Of a stretch of 61,026 bases of DNA, positions 16,194 through 29,360 are shown piece by piece. The stretch is from contig NZ_JAKGBU010000024.1 in the NCBI RefSeq assembly GCF_021555155.1, forward strand, positions 1 through 61,026, written 5' to 3'. The notes under the pieces were generated by a model, which was not told the origin of the DNA, made no database searches, and saw nothing but the letters and a program-made list of their open reading frames with translations. A program made the position numbers and the translations under genes. How positions within the stretch are numbered: the first letter of the stretch is position 1; each line of letters begins with the position of its first letter. The stretch is from Rhizobium alarense. GTDB taxonomy: Bacteria; Pseudomonadota; Alphaproteobacteria; Rhizobiales; Rhizobiaceae.

Positions 16194-18098
16194 CTATATT
16201 GCAAGCCGCGCGACCGCATAGGCCGACAGGATCAGCGGGCCGCCCGCGAAGGCCTGCTCTGCGGGATCGCCGCCGCCGGACCGAAGCCACGCCTCGTCGA
16301 GCATCGAGAGCCTGCCTTTCCCGAGGTGCACGGTCTGCGCATACGGTGTGACATTGCAGAGAAGAAAGACGCGGCCCTCCCCGGTCTCGGCCACCAGCGC
16401 CTTGACCCTTTGCGGCATGCTGCTTTGCGTAGCGAGGGTCGGAGTGCCCTCCAGTCCGCCCAGCCATTTCAGAGCACGAAAGAGCGGACGCGGTCGGCCC
16501 GCCGGCATCGGCTCACCCTGCCCCGCCACCAGCCCGAACGGGCCGGCCAGCGTCGAGAGCGTCAACACATCGAGCCCGCTGCCTGCCACCGTCGCGGCAT
16601 AGGCGAGCGTCCAGGCGGCGCCGAAGAGACCGTTGTGGCGCGGGTCGCGGCTGGCCATGGCGATGCGCTTTCCGAACGGATTTTCCTTGGTCGCGCTGCC
16701 ATAGGGATTGTGGCGCATGGCAATCGTCGAGGGGCCGATGCGATAGGGCTTGTCGCGGTAGATGGCGCGGAGTGAGCGCACGACATCCGACAATGCCTCG
16801 AAGGTCTGCATCACGGAAAGATCATCGGCGGCATGCACGATCGGGTTTGTGCAATGGGTGACGTAGTCGAGCGGGCGTTCCGGCACCCGCTTGCGGTTCA
16901 ACTCGGTAAAATAGCTGAACATGCCGCCGCCGAGCGGCAGGCCGGGAAAGGCTTTCCGCGCCGCGGCGTAAACGTCTTCCAGCGGCGGGCATGCCGGCCA
17001 TATGCTGCCGGGCGGCGTTGACTGCCGATCGACAGAAGGCGAGACGGCAATATCGGCGAGCGCCGCGCCGCTATCGCGCACCTGGCTGGCGATGGCGCCC
17101 AGTTCCTCGTTGAGGTCGCCGTGGCACGGGACGAAGCATTCCAGCGTCAGGGGCAGGCTGGAAGCGGCCGCAATCCCTGCAAAGCCCTCCAGGTCCTTTA
17201 CGCCGTGGCCGGCGACCGGGTCGAAATGCGCGACGAGGCGTGCGGCGCCCACGTCGCGCAAAAAGCCGACATGGCGCTGCTCCTCTTCTATGCAGTCCGG
17301 CCGAAGCCCAACGCCGATGGCGGGCAGTCGGCCGATGGGATCGCCGACCGAAAGCTGCACCGCGTCCGCAGCCTTTACGACTGCAGCCGCGGCGCGGCCG
17401 GCCTTCAGCGTCAGCGTGACGCACTGCCGGACCGTCTCGCCGGCCTTCAACCTGTATGGCCATGGCAGTGCGAGCGGCCGCACATAGGTCTTGTAGGACC
17501 CGTCCGTCCAGTTGCGCTGGTCTTCCATTTCGAAGATATCGCCGGTCATCCGACACTCGGCAACGACGCCGGGCATCGGTTCGTGCGTGAGCGCGGCAAT
17601 GTCCATGAGAGGCTGCCAGGGCTCGATCAGGTCCGGGAACGCCGTCCTTTCCACCGAACCGTCGCCGTGCTCGACCGTCACTGCCCGGCCCGCCACACCG
17701 ACAATCGGATGCAGGATGGCAAAGCCGGTGCGTGCCGTCTCGAAATCGCGATCGGGCGTGAACTCGGCATCGAAACTCAGCCAGGTGGCCGTGCCTGTGA
17801 TCGACGCGCGGCAGCTAAGGATCGCCCCGTCGGGAGCGGTGAAGGTGGCGGTATAGGTAACAGTGAAGCCGGTTTCCCTCTCGGTCGCCCTCAGGTCCGA
17901 AAGTGCTGCGTCGCAGGTGCCCCAGTCGCGGTCTCGCACGAGGAAGGAGACCGCGCGCAGCACCTCCACATCGCGGAAGCGGATGGTGCGCAGGTTGCCG
18001 GCGATCAGGTCCACGGAGAGAGCGCCGGCCCTGAGCGGCTTCGCCTCGGGCTCGCGTTCATCGGTGCCGTAGAGCAGGAAGTCGGCCGAGACACTCAT
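16194..18098 (-). CDS. apnL: D-apionate lactonase
   Basis: A protein of about 634 residues that matches the large ApnL-type lactonase by length, position and overall sequence character. ApnL opens D-apionolactone to D-apionate. The N-terminal half is beta-rich (FLLYGTDEREPEAKPLRAG; VEHGDGSVERTAFP; EDQRNWTDGSYKTY). The C-terminal half looks like a TIM-barrel (GVGLRPDCIEEE; LTLECFVPCHGDLNEELG; GGGMFSYFTELNR). The start overlaps the apsD stop by four bases (ATGA), so the two are translationally coupled. No simple catalytic motif is obvious, so the call rests on family resemblance and the surrounding apiose genes. Confidence 0.78.
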   Translation of the reverse strand: MSVSADFLLYGTDEREPEAKPLRAGALSVDLIAGNLRTIRFRDVEVLRAVSFLVRDRDWGTCDAALSDLRATERETGFTVTYTATFTAPDGAILSCRASITGTATWLSFDAEFTPDRDFETARTGFAILHPIVGVAGRAVTVEHGDGSVERTAFPDLIEPWQPLMDIAALTHEPMPGVVAECRMTGDIFEMEDQRNWTDGSYKTYVRPLALPWPYRLKAGETVRQCVTLTLKAGRAAAAVVKAADAVQLSVGDPIGRLPAIGVGLRPDCIEEEQRHVGFLRDVGAARLVAHFDPVAGHGVKDLEGFAGIAAASSLPLTLECFVPCHGDLNEELGAIASQVRDSGAALADIAVSPSVDRQSTPPGSIWPACPPLEDVYAAARKAFPGLPLGGGMFSYFTELNRKRVPERPLDYVTHCTNPIVHAADDLSVMQTFEALSDVVRSLRAIYRDKPYRIGPSTIAMRHNPYGSATKENPFGKRIAMASRDPRHNGLFGAAWTLAYAATVAGSGLDVLTLSTLAGPFGLVAGQGEPMPAGRPRPLFRALKWLGGLEGTPTLATQSSMPQRVKALVAETGEGRVFLLCNVTPYAQTVHLGKGRLSMLDEAWLRSGGGDPAEQAFAGGPLILSAYAVARLAI

Positions 18099-19129
18099 CC
18101 GAGCACCTCCGACAGCGGCACGGTACGGACTTCCGCGGCGCTCCGATAGGCCGCCTCGACCAGCGCGAAGGTCTTCAGGTTGTCGGCGCCGGACGTATCC
18201 GGTTCGCGGCCGGCCTTCAGGCAGTCGATCCAGTGCTGCTGGATGAGCGCCACGCTTTCCTGGATGTTGTGCCACGGCTGCGATGCCCAGGGGAGAAGCC
18301 GCGGGCTGACATCGCTCGTCTCCGTCCCGTCCGGCGAATGCACCGTCATGCGATAGCTCTGCGACAGGCGCAGCGTGCCCCGGCTGCCGTCCACCTCCAG
18401 CAGTATCTCCGGGAAGGGCTCCACCGGCAGCGTCGTCGCATAGCTGCAATCGACGACGGAGGTGACGCCGCCGGTATGGTCGAGCAGCATGGTGGCGACA
18501 TCTTCGCCGGCGATTTTCGGATTGACCCTCTTTGTGCGCGCGGTGATCGCCGTCGCGTCGCCGAAGAGGAAACGGGCGATGTCGAGCGCGTGGATGCCGA
18601 GATCTTCGACGATGAAGCGCTTGCCCGTCGCCAGATAGGGCTGGCCGGCGAAGACGTCATAACCCGAACGGAAGCTGACGCGGCCCCAGAAGACCTCGCC
18701 GATCGCGCCGCTGTCGAGCGCTGCCTTCGCAGCCAGCACCGGCGACTGCCAGCGGAAATTTTCGTGGATCATCAGCGGCACGCCAGCCGCCTCGCAGGCG
18801 GCAACCATCGCCTTTGCATCGTCCATCGTCGGCGCGAAGGGCTTCTGGCAGATGACGGGCACCCTGTGGGACGCGGCAAGCTCGACGAGCACGCGGTGGC
18901 TGCCGACCGTCGTCGCGATGTCGACGAAATCGAAGCCGCCGTCGGCAAACATTTCTTCGGCGTTGTCATAGCGCCGCTCGATACCGAACTGGTTGCCCAC
19001 GAGCTTCAGCCGTTCGGGATCGCGGTCGCAGATCGCCACGATCTCCGCGCCGTCGGCATCCCGCCAGCCATGCATCTGGTTGACGGCGAAGAAGCCGCAG
19101 CCGATCAGTGCGCCCTTGAAATTGGTCAT
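18095..19129 (-). CDS. apsD: D-apiose dehydrogenase (Gfo/Idh/MocA family)
   Basis: A 344-residue Gfo/Idh/MocA oxidoreductase. It has an N-terminal Rossmann motif, ALIGCGFFAVNQMHGW (GxGxxA-like), the family cofactor/substrate motif CQKPFAPTMDDAKAMV (EKP-like, here QKP), and a C-terminal substrate domain with the catalytic-type histidine in VEDLGIHALDIARFLFG. It would oxidise D-apiose to apionolactone with NAD(P). The start ATG 19129 follows GGGAGA. Close neighbours apnL, apnO and the sugar importer support the ApsD role over other sugar dehydrogenases of this very large family. Confidence 0.78.
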   Translation of the reverse strand: MTNFKGALIGCGFFAVNQMHGWRDADGAEIVAICDRDPERLKLVGNQFGIERRYDNAEEMFADGGFDFVDIATTVGSHRVLVELAASHRVPVICQKPFAPTMDDAKAMVAACEAAGVPLMIHENFRWQSPVLAAKAALDSGAIGEVFWGRVSFRSGYDVFAGQPYLATGKRFIVEDLGIHALDIARFLFGDATAITARTKRVNPKIAGEDVATMLLDHTGGVTSVVDCSYATTLPVEPFPEILLEVDGSRGTLRLSQSYRMTVHSPDGTETSDVSPRLLPWASQPWHNIQESVALIQQHWIDCLKAGREPDTSGADNLKTFALVEAAYRSAAEVRTVPLSEVLG

Positions 19130-19168
19130 GGTGTCTCCCGTTTTCGTCCGCGGGGAGTCCCCTCCCCG

Positions 19169-19191
19169 ACCCCTCCCCACAGGGCGGGGCT
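19169..19191. repeat. Degenerate palindromic repeat
   Basis: ACCCCTCCCC, 3 bases, GGGCGGGGCT: an imperfect inverted repeat related to the better palindrome at 19369-19395. The two flank the gap between apsD and the transporter operon. Confidence 0.4.
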
Positions 19192-19368
19192 AACCTGCCG
19201 CTACCGCCGAATGCTCAAGGGATGTTTTGGGCAGCAGCAGGACTGGTCTTCAGAAATTGCCCTGCCCCTCCGGAAGTGGACGGTCGGTGCCAAAATCTGA
19301 ACGAGCCGCCTCACGATCCCTCGATAAACCGCTTCTAGTAGTACGTCCCGCCCGGCTTGCGCCGCCAT

Positions 19369-19395
19369 AGCCCCTCCCCCTTGTGGGGAGGGGCT
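19369..19395 (-). repeat. REP-like palindrome / possible terminator after the apiose importer
   Basis: A perfect 11-bp stem, AGCCCCTCCCC, 5-base loop, GGGGAGGGGCT, just after the permease stop (minus strand). No T-run follows. The CCCTCCCC/GGGGAGGG palindrome looks like the small repeated elements scattered between genes in rhizobia; it could stabilise the importer transcript or reduce read-through into apsD. Confidence 0.5.
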
Positions 19396-19402
19396 TGCTC
19401 TT

Positions 19403-20467
19403 CTACCCCTTCTTCGCCAGTTGCATCAGCGTCACCTGCTGCTGCAAGCGGCGTTGCGCCTGGTCCACCACCACGGCGACGATGATGACGATGCCCTTGA
19501 TAACCATCTGCCAGAAGGACGAGACGCCCATCATCACAAGGCCGTCCGACAGGATGCCGATGACGAAGGCGCCGATGATCGTGCCGCCGATCGTGCCGCG
19601 CCCGCCGGACATCGAGGTGCCGCCGAGCACGGCCGCAGCGATGGCGTTGAGCTCGAAGGAGTTGCCGGTCGCCGGATGCGAGGCCATCAGTTCGGACGAG
19701 ATGATAAGCCCGACGATCGCCGCGCAGAAGCCGGAGAACATGTAGACGAACATCTTCACCCGGTCGACCTTGATGCCCGACATGCGCGCCGCCCGTTCGT
19801 TGCCGCCGACGGCGAAGATGTGTCGGCCGATCGGCGTGTATCTCGCAATATAGGCGGCGGCGAGCGCCACGACGACGAGCAGCCAGACCGAGAAGGGCAG
19901 GCCGAAGATCGTGCCCGAACCGAGGAAGGAGAAGCCGGTGTTGCCGAGTTCTTCCTTGCCCGCGAGGTTCGGGAAGGTCTGGCCGCCGGAGGAGAGCAGC
20001 GCGAAGCCGCGCGCCACATAGAGCGTGCCAAGCGTCGCGATGAAGGGCGCGACGTTGAGCTTGGTGATCAGCAGCCCGTTGACGGCACCGATGACGACGC
20101 CGACGGCGAGCGTGATCAGCGCCACCTCGACGATGTTGAAATACAGGGTGTAACCGACCTGAAGGTCGATGCCGTGCAGGATCAGGCTGCCCGAGACCAT
20201 GCCGCAGAGACCGACGATGGAGCCGACCGACAGGTCGATGCCGCCGGTGATGATGACGAAGGTCATGCCCATGGCGAGGAAGGCGTTGAGCGCCACATGC
20301 TTCGACATCAGGATGAGGTTCGCCGTCGACAGGAAGTTCGGCGCGAAGATCGAGAAGAAGATGATCACCGCGAAGAGCGCGATGAAGGTCCTGAGCTTCA
20401 TCAGCGTCAGGAGGGCGGAACCCGTCGCGGCGTCCGGCGCCGTGGTGGTCGTGCTTGCCGTGGTCAT
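19403..20467 (-). CDS. Sugar ABC transporter permease (RbsC-like)
   Basis: A 354-residue inner-membrane permease with about eight to ten hydrophobic segments, of the ribose/xylose/erythritol type. Family signatures include ITGGIDLSVGSIVGLCGM in the first third and LNAIAAAVLGGTSMSGGRG near residue 260 (the ATPase-contact region). Its ATG overlaps the ATPase stop by one base (TGATG). It forms the channel of the importer made with the two upstream genes and is predicted to carry D-apiose or an apioside. Confidence 0.88.
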   Translation of the reverse strand: MTTASTTTTAPDAATGSALLTLMKLRTFIALFAVIIFFSIFAPNFLSTANLILMSKHVALNAFLAMGMTFVIITGGIDLSVGSIVGLCGMVSGSLILHGIDLQVGYTLYFNIVEVALITLAVGVVIGAVNGLLITKLNVAPFIATLGTLYVARGFALLSSGGQTFPNLAGKEELGNTGFSFLGSGTIFGLPFSVWLLVVVALAAAYIARYTPIGRHIFAVGGNERAARMSGIKVDRVKMFVYMFSGFCAAIVGLIISSELMASHPATGNSFELNAIAAAVLGGTSMSGGRGTIGGTIIGAFVIGILSDGLVMMGVSSFWQMVIKGIVIIVAVVVDQAQRRLQQQVTLMQLAKKG

Positions 20468-22047
20468 CAGGCATGTTCCCTTGTCTTGTCCGCGGCCGGT
20501 CCGGCGGCCGTCTTGTGTCCTTCGGCGGAGGCCTTGACGATCATCTCCTCGGTCGCCGCGCTGCGATCGACCACCGTCACCAGCCGGCCGTTGCTCATGA
20601 CGGCGATGCGGTCGGAGAGCGCCATGACCTCCTCGAGATCGGAGGTGGAAAAGAGGATGGCGAGCCCCTCGCCCGCGAGCTTTCGCATGGTGCGGAAGAC
20701 GTCCGCCTTGGCGCCGACGTCGATGCCGCGGCTCGGCTCGTCCATCAGCAGAACCTTTGGACCCGTCATCAGCGCCTTGCCGATGACCACCTTCTGCTGG
20801 TTGCCGCCCGACAGCGACGTGACCTCGAAATCCGGATTCGGCGCCTTGATGGCGAGGTTGCGGATCGCCTCCTTGATCGAAGACTGCTCGCGGTCGCCGC
20901 TGATATGGAAGCCGAAGCGCGTGAAGCGTTCGAGGCTGGCAAGCGTCAGGTTGCTCGCAATGGAAAGCACCTGCACCAGCCCCTCGCGCTGGCGATCCTC
21001 GGGGATGAGGGCGAGGCCCCGGCGGATGCGGCCGCTGGTATCGCTCTCCCTGACCTCTTCGCCCGCGACGAAGATCCTGCCTGTCGCGGCGTGCGGATGG
21101 CAACCCATGACGCATTCGAAGAACTCGCTGCGCCCGGCGCCCATCAGGCCGTAGATGCCGAGCACCTCGCCGGCGCCGACCGAGATCGAGACGTGATCGA
21201 CGGCATAGCCGCCCGTCCGGCGCGGCAGGCAGATCTCTTCCGCCCGGAAGGCTTCGGCGCCGATCCTGTGGTCCACCGACTTGGAGAAATCCTTGGCGTC
21301 GGAACCGATCATCGAGCGCACGATCCATTGCGTGTCGATGTCCTTCACCTCCGCCTGCCCGGTGATCTGGCCGTCGCGCAGCACGGTGATGTGGTCGCCG
21401 ATCCGCAGCAGTTCCTCGAGCCGGTGCGAGATGTAGACGATCGCCACGCCTTGCGCCTTCAGTTCGTTGATGACGCGAAAGAGGGTATCGACCTCGGCCG
21501 CCGACAGTGCCGAGGTCGGCTCGTCCATGATGAGGATGCGCGCGTCAAGCGAGATCGCCTTGGCGATCTCGACAAGCTGCTGCTGGCCGATCGGCAGGTC
21601 CTCGACAAGTTGATCCGCCGCGAAATCCGCATCGAGCTTGGCGAGGAAGCCGTTCGCCTTCTCGACCTGCGCCTGATGGTCGATGCCGCGCACGTCGCGG
21701 GTGATCTCGCGGGTCGCGAAGATGTTCTCGGCGACCGAGAGATTGCCGAAGAGGTTCAATTCCTGGAAGATCATGGCGATGCCGCGCGCCTGCGCATCGG
21801 CGGGCGAGGAAAAGCTCACCTCCTCGCCGTCGAGCAGGATGCGGCCGAGCGACGGCTTCTCGACGCCGGCGATGATGCGCATCAGGGTCGATTTTCCCGC
21901 ACCGTTCTCGCCGACCAGCACATTGACCGCGCCGCGCCTAAGCGCGAGGTTGGCCTTGCGGACGGCGACGATGCCGGAATAGACCTTGGTCACGTCCTCC
22001 AGGTGCAGGATGCAGTCGTCAGTCGGCGTCCTATCCGGCGTGCTCAT
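20467..22047 (-). CDS. Sugar ABC transporter ATPase with two nucleotide domains (RbsA-like)
   Basis: A 526-residue tandem ATPase. The first half has Walker A GENGAGKST, the signature-like LPIGQQQLVEIAKA and Walker B ARILIMDEPTSAL. The second half has the usual degenerate P-loop GLMGAGRSEF, the good signature LSGGNQQKVVIGKAL and LLMDEPSRGIDVG. This is the standard layout of RbsA/XylG proteins. The start overlaps the DUF2291 gene by four bases (ATGA) and the stop overlaps the permease start, so the whole importer is one tightly coupled transcript. Confidence 0.9.
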   Translation of the reverse strand: MSTPDRTPTDDCILHLEDVTKVYSGIVAVRKANLALRRGAVNVLVGENGAGKSTLMRIIAGVEKPSLGRILLDGEEVSFSSPADAQARGIAMIFQELNLFGNLSVAENIFATREITRDVRGIDHQAQVEKANGFLAKLDADFAADQLVEDLPIGQQQLVEIAKAISLDARILIMDEPTSALSAAEVDTLFRVINELKAQGVAIVYISHRLEELLRIGDHITVLRDGQITGQAEVKDIDTQWIVRSMIGSDAKDFSKSVDHRIGAEAFRAEEICLPRRTGGYAVDHVSISVGAGEVLGIYGLMGAGRSEFFECVMGCHPHAATGRIFVAGEEVRESDTSGRIRRGLALIPEDRQREGLVQVLSIASNLTLASLERFTRFGFHISGDREQSSIKEAIRNLAIKAPNPDFEVTSLSGGNQQKVVIGKALMTGPKVLLMDEPSRGIDVGAKADVFRTMRKLAGEGLAILFSTSDLEEVMALSDRIAVMSNGRLVTVVDRSAATEEMIVKASAEGHKTAAGPAADKTREHA

Positions 22048-22685
22048 GATCCGGCCCCGATGGTGATGCGCGCCGGCGTGACCAGAGGCAGGCCGCCGCC
22101 TGATGGCATCGGATAGGCGCCGGTGACGCTGACCGTCTTGCCGACGAGAGCGTCGCGTGGAATGGCCTGAAGCAGGCTCTGGTCGACATGCTGGTTCAGC
22201 GCCTTGCCGAACTGCGCCCATTCGATCTGGTTTTTAAATTCGTTGAAATTCACGAAGTCGAAGCTGTCGCGCAGCGCCGTGCCGCGGATCGCCGGGCCGA
22301 TCTGCACCTTCGCATCCGTCTTGCCGTCGGCGTTTACGTCCACGTCGATGGTTGCGGCGCGCGATTGCGTCTCGGCGGCGACGATGGTGCCGTCGATCTT
22401 CACGGCGAAGGTCCAGGGGGAATTGGCCTGCTTGTTCGGGTTGCCGTATTTCTCGCCGGCGGCTTTGGCGTCGGCGGCAGCGGCTTCGACGACCTCCGTC
22501 AGCGGCGCGGCCTTGCCGTCGAGATAGGGCAGTGCCTGCGCATCCCAGATTTCGGCGACCTGCCGGGTCGGGTCGAATTTCGCCGCGGCGATCTCCTCGG
22601 CGGTCGGGTTCTTGATGATCTTGCAGCCCGAGACGGCGGACGCCGCCAGCGCCAGCGTCAGGAAGGCGGTTGCGAACCTCGCCAT
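22044..22685 (-). CDS. DUF2291 lipoprotein of a sugar ABC operon
   Basis: A 213-residue secreted lipoprotein: signal peptide (residues 1-18) and lipobox VSGC with the lipidated cysteine at about 20. The rest fits DUF2291 (KFDPTRQVAEIWDAQALPYL; IGPAIRGTALRDSFDFVNFN; IPRDALVGKTVSVTGAY). Such genes often sit between the binding protein and ATPase of RbsABC-type importers, but their role is not established. It may help in substrate capture or assembly at the periplasmic side. The start is ATG 22685; the frame is open for eight more codons upstream without a good ribosome site. Confidence 0.75.
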   Translation of the reverse strand: MARFATAFLTLALAASAVSGCKIIKNPTAEEIAAAKFDPTRQVAEIWDAQALPYLDGKAAPLTEVVEAAAADAKAAGEKYGNPNKQANSPWTFAVKIDGTIVAAETQSRAATIDVDVNADGKTDAKVQIGPAIRGTALRDSFDFVNFNEFKNQIEWAQFGKALNQHVDQSLLQAIPRDALVGKTVSVTGAYPMPSGGGLPLVTPARITIGAGS

Positions 22686-22762
22686 GACTTCACTCCACTT
22701 CCGTATCATAGAGGCGGAGGACGGGTTGCCCCGTCCTCCGCCGCGGTCCAGCCGGGAGGCGA

Positions 22763-24608
<1,846 letters not shown>

Positions 24609-24650
24609 CAGGGTGTCTCCTCAGTCTTGTCGTTGGGAGCAGCTAACCCT

Positions 24651-24666
24651 AACTGGTATGATGAGT
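24651..24666. promoter_or_regulatory. Apiose regulon operator, copy 2
   Basis: AACTGGTATGATGAGT, differing by one base from the motif at 15302-15317. ATGAGTAT recurs just downstream (24669-24676). It sits in the promoter region of apnO and the importer, so one regulator likely governs both transcription units. Confidence 0.65.
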
Positions 24667-24763
24667 CAATGAGTATTCCATCGTCCGCAAACGGAGACCG
24701 CGAATTGCCTCCGCCAAACGACGGAAGGCGCAGATCGATCGAGTATGCAGGTTTCCTGAGAGC

Positions 24764-25585
24764 CTAAAGGCGGCTGCCGCCAAGGGCTGCCGTCAGGCGG
24801 GTGGCGGTTTCCAGCACATGCGGGCCCACAAGAGCGAGCCGGTCGTCTGTCATGCGAACCGACGGGCCGGAGACGGAAACGCCGGCGATCGCCTCGCCAT
24901 ATTCGTTGAAGATCGGGGCCGCGATGCAGCGCATCCCCACGGTGTGCTCCTCGTCATCGATGGACCAGCCGCGGGTCCGGATCGCAGCGATGTCGGCGAT
25001 CAGCGCCCCCGGTGAGCCGCAGGTCCGCGCGGTAAATGGCGTGAGCGTGCTGTGCAAGACGAGGTCGCGAATACGGTCGTCGGCCCAGGTGGAGAGGATG
25101 GCCTTGCCGATGCCGGAGGCGTGTATCGGTCCACGGCGTCCCGGGCGGAAGAAGGCGCGCATCGGTGCGTGGCTTTCGATCTGCGAGATGAAGACCACCT
25201 CGCCCTCATCCTCAATGCCGATATTGGCGGTTTCGCCGGTCGTCTCCATGAGACTTTGCAGAAATGGCCGCGCGATCGTGCCAAGCTTGCGGAAGCGCAG
25301 GAAGGCGCTGCCGATCTCGAAAGCCTTGACGCCGATGGTCCAGGCGCCGGTCTCGCCGTCATGCGCCACCAGTCCGTGGCCGGCAAGCGCCGTCAGCAGC
25401 CGGTGCGCGGTCGACGGTGCCATGCCCGACTGGTCGGCGAGGTCGGTCAGGACGGCACCATCCGAGGCGGCGACCAGTTGCAGCAGCGCGACGCTCCGGT
25501 CCAGCACCTGCACCGACGAGGGAGCGGCATTCTCCGCCGCCTTGCGGCCCGGCCGTCCGCGCTTTCGTTCCGTCTCGCCCGCCAT
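24764..25585 (-). CDS. IclR-family regulator of glyoxylate use
   Basis: A 273-residue IclR regulator. The N-terminal winged helix is preceded by a basic stretch (RKRGRPGRKAA) and reads VQVLDRSVALLQLVAASDG, LADQSGMAPSTAHRLL. The C-terminal effector domain has IHASGIGKAILSTWADD and TVGMRCIAAPIFNEYGEAI. ATG 25585 follows GGAGGG. It is divergent from gcl, as AllR-type repressors of glyoxylate genes often are, and probably responds to glyoxylate or allantoin-like effectors. Confidence 0.82.
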   Translation of the reverse strand: MAGETERKRGRPGRKAAENAAPSSVQVLDRSVALLQLVAASDGAVLTDLADQSGMAPSTAHRLLTALAGHGLVAHDGETGAWTIGVKAFEIGSAFLRFRKLGTIARPFLQSLMETTGETANIGIEDEGEVVFISQIESHAPMRAFFRPGRRGPIHASGIGKAILSTWADDRIRDLVLHSTLTPFTARTCGSPGALIADIAAIRTRGWSIDDEEHTVGMRCIAAPIFNEYGEAIAGVSVSGPSVRMTDDRLALVGPHVLETATRLTAALGGSRL

Positions 25586-25654
25586 GATCCGCCCTCCGCT
25601 CGCCCTTCCTTCCATAGCGGCCGCGTGGCCATTCTTCCAGTTTTGTTGAAAATG

Positions 25655-25690
25655 TTTATTTCCATATTATGAGAATTAATTCCATTATTT
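25655..25690. promoter_or_regulatory. AT-rich divergent promoter with TTCCAT repeats
   Basis: Between the IclR gene and gcl lies an AT-rich stretch with TTCCAT at 25660-25665 and 25680-25685, exactly 20 bp apart, each followed by an ATTAT or TATTT run. This is a plausible IclR-protein binding region; no exact site can be fixed. Confidence 0.4.
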
Positions 25691-25745
25691 TATTGCGGCG
25701 CGCGGCCGATGCGCTACCCTCCTCTCAACAGATGGAGGACATCCC

Positions 25746-27530
<1,785 letters not shown>

Positions 27531-27553
27531 CGAGACGAAGAAGGAGACCGATC

Positions 27554-28369
<816 letters not shown>

Positions 28370-28373
28370 GCAC

Positions 28374-29258
28374 ATGGCAAGAATTGGATTCATCGGCCTC
28401 GGCATCATGGGCACGCCCATGGCGCGGCATCTTCAGGACGCCGGCCACACCGTCGTCACGTCGAAATTCGTCATCCCGCCACGCCAGGAACTGGTCGCCA
28501 ACGGGCTCGAAACCGTCGAGACACCGAAGGCGCTGGCGGAAGCCGTCGATACGATCATCCTCATGCTGCCCGACACACCTGAGGTGAAGGACGTTCTTTT
28601 CGGCGAGAACGGCGTCGCCTATGGCCTTTCGGCCGGCAAGCTGGTCATCGACATGAGCTCCATCTCGCCGATCGAGACGAAGGAGTTCGCGAGACAAGTT
28701 CGCGACACCGGCGCAGAATATGTCGACGCGCCCGTATCCGGCGGCGAGGTCGGCGCCAGGAACGCTTCGCTTTCCATCATGGCGGGTGGCTCGCAGGAGA
28801 GCTTCGACCGGGCGCTGCCGCTCTTCCAACTGATGGGCAAGAACATCACGCTGGTCGGCGACTGCGGCGACGGCCAGGTGACGAAGGTTGCCAACCAGAT
28901 CATCGTCGCGTTGACGATCGAGGCGGTCTCGGAAGCCCTTGTCTTCGCGTCGAAGGCCGGCGCCGATCCGGCCCGCGTCCGCGAGGCGCTGATGGGCGGT
29001 TTCGCCTCGTCGCGCATCCTTGAGGTGCATGGCGACCGCATGATCAAGCGCACCTTCGATCCGGGTTTCCGCATCTCGCTGCACCAGAAGGACCTGAATC
29101 TGGCGCTGCAGGGTGCCAAGTCGCTCGGCATCTCGCTGCCGAACACGGCGGCGACGCAGGAACTCTTCAACAACTGCGCTGCCAACGGCGACAGCGGGCT
29201 CGACCATTCCGGCCTCGTGAAGGCGCTGGAGCGCATGGCCAACCACGCCGTCGCATGA
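28374..29258 (+). CDS. glxR: 2-hydroxy-3-oxopropionate (tartronate semialdehyde) reductase
   Basis: A 294-residue beta-hydroxyacid dehydrogenase that reduces tartronate semialdehyde to D-glycerate with NAD(P)H. Motifs: GFIGLGIMGTPMARHL (nucleotide binding), DAPVSGGEVGARNASL (substrate binding) and the catalytic lysine in TKVANQIIVALTIEA. It begins four bases after hyi with AGGAG overlapping the hyi end. It could equally be named garR; context favours the glyoxylate role. Confidence 0.92.
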   Translation: MARIGFIGLGIMGTPMARHLQDAGHTVVTSKFVIPPRQELVANGLETVETPKALAEAVDTIILMLPDTPEVKDVLFGENGVAYGLSAGKLVIDMSSISPIETKEFARQVRDTGAEYVDAPVSGGEVGARNASLSIMAGGSQESFDRALPLFQLMGKNITLVGDCGDGQVTKVANQIIVALTIEAVSEALVFASKAGADPARVREALMGGFASSRILEVHGDRMIKRTFDPGFRISLHQKDLNLALQGAKSLGISLPNTAATQELFNNCAANGDSGLDHSGLVKALERMANHAVA

Positions 29259-29265
29259 CGGCCCG

Positions 29266-29294
29266 GCCGGGCGGCGGGAGGAGCGCCGCCCGGC
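29266..29294 (+). other. Strong hairpin between glxR and glycerate kinase
   Basis: A perfect 11-bp stem, GCCGGGCGGCG, 7-base loop, CGCCGCCCGGC, followed by TCCTTCCTG. It could be a partial terminator or mRNA-stability element that lowers expression of the downstream kinase. Confidence 0.55.
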
Positions 29295-29360
29295 TCCTTC
29301 CTGTATGAGGGCGGGTGGCGGGAGGAGTGCTGCCCGACCCTCCTTTGTGTGAGGAATCAG

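Noticed and set aside
20455-22116. Long open frame opposite the sugar ATPase gene
   Set aside because: It is entirely antisense to a well-supported ATPase and has no family features.
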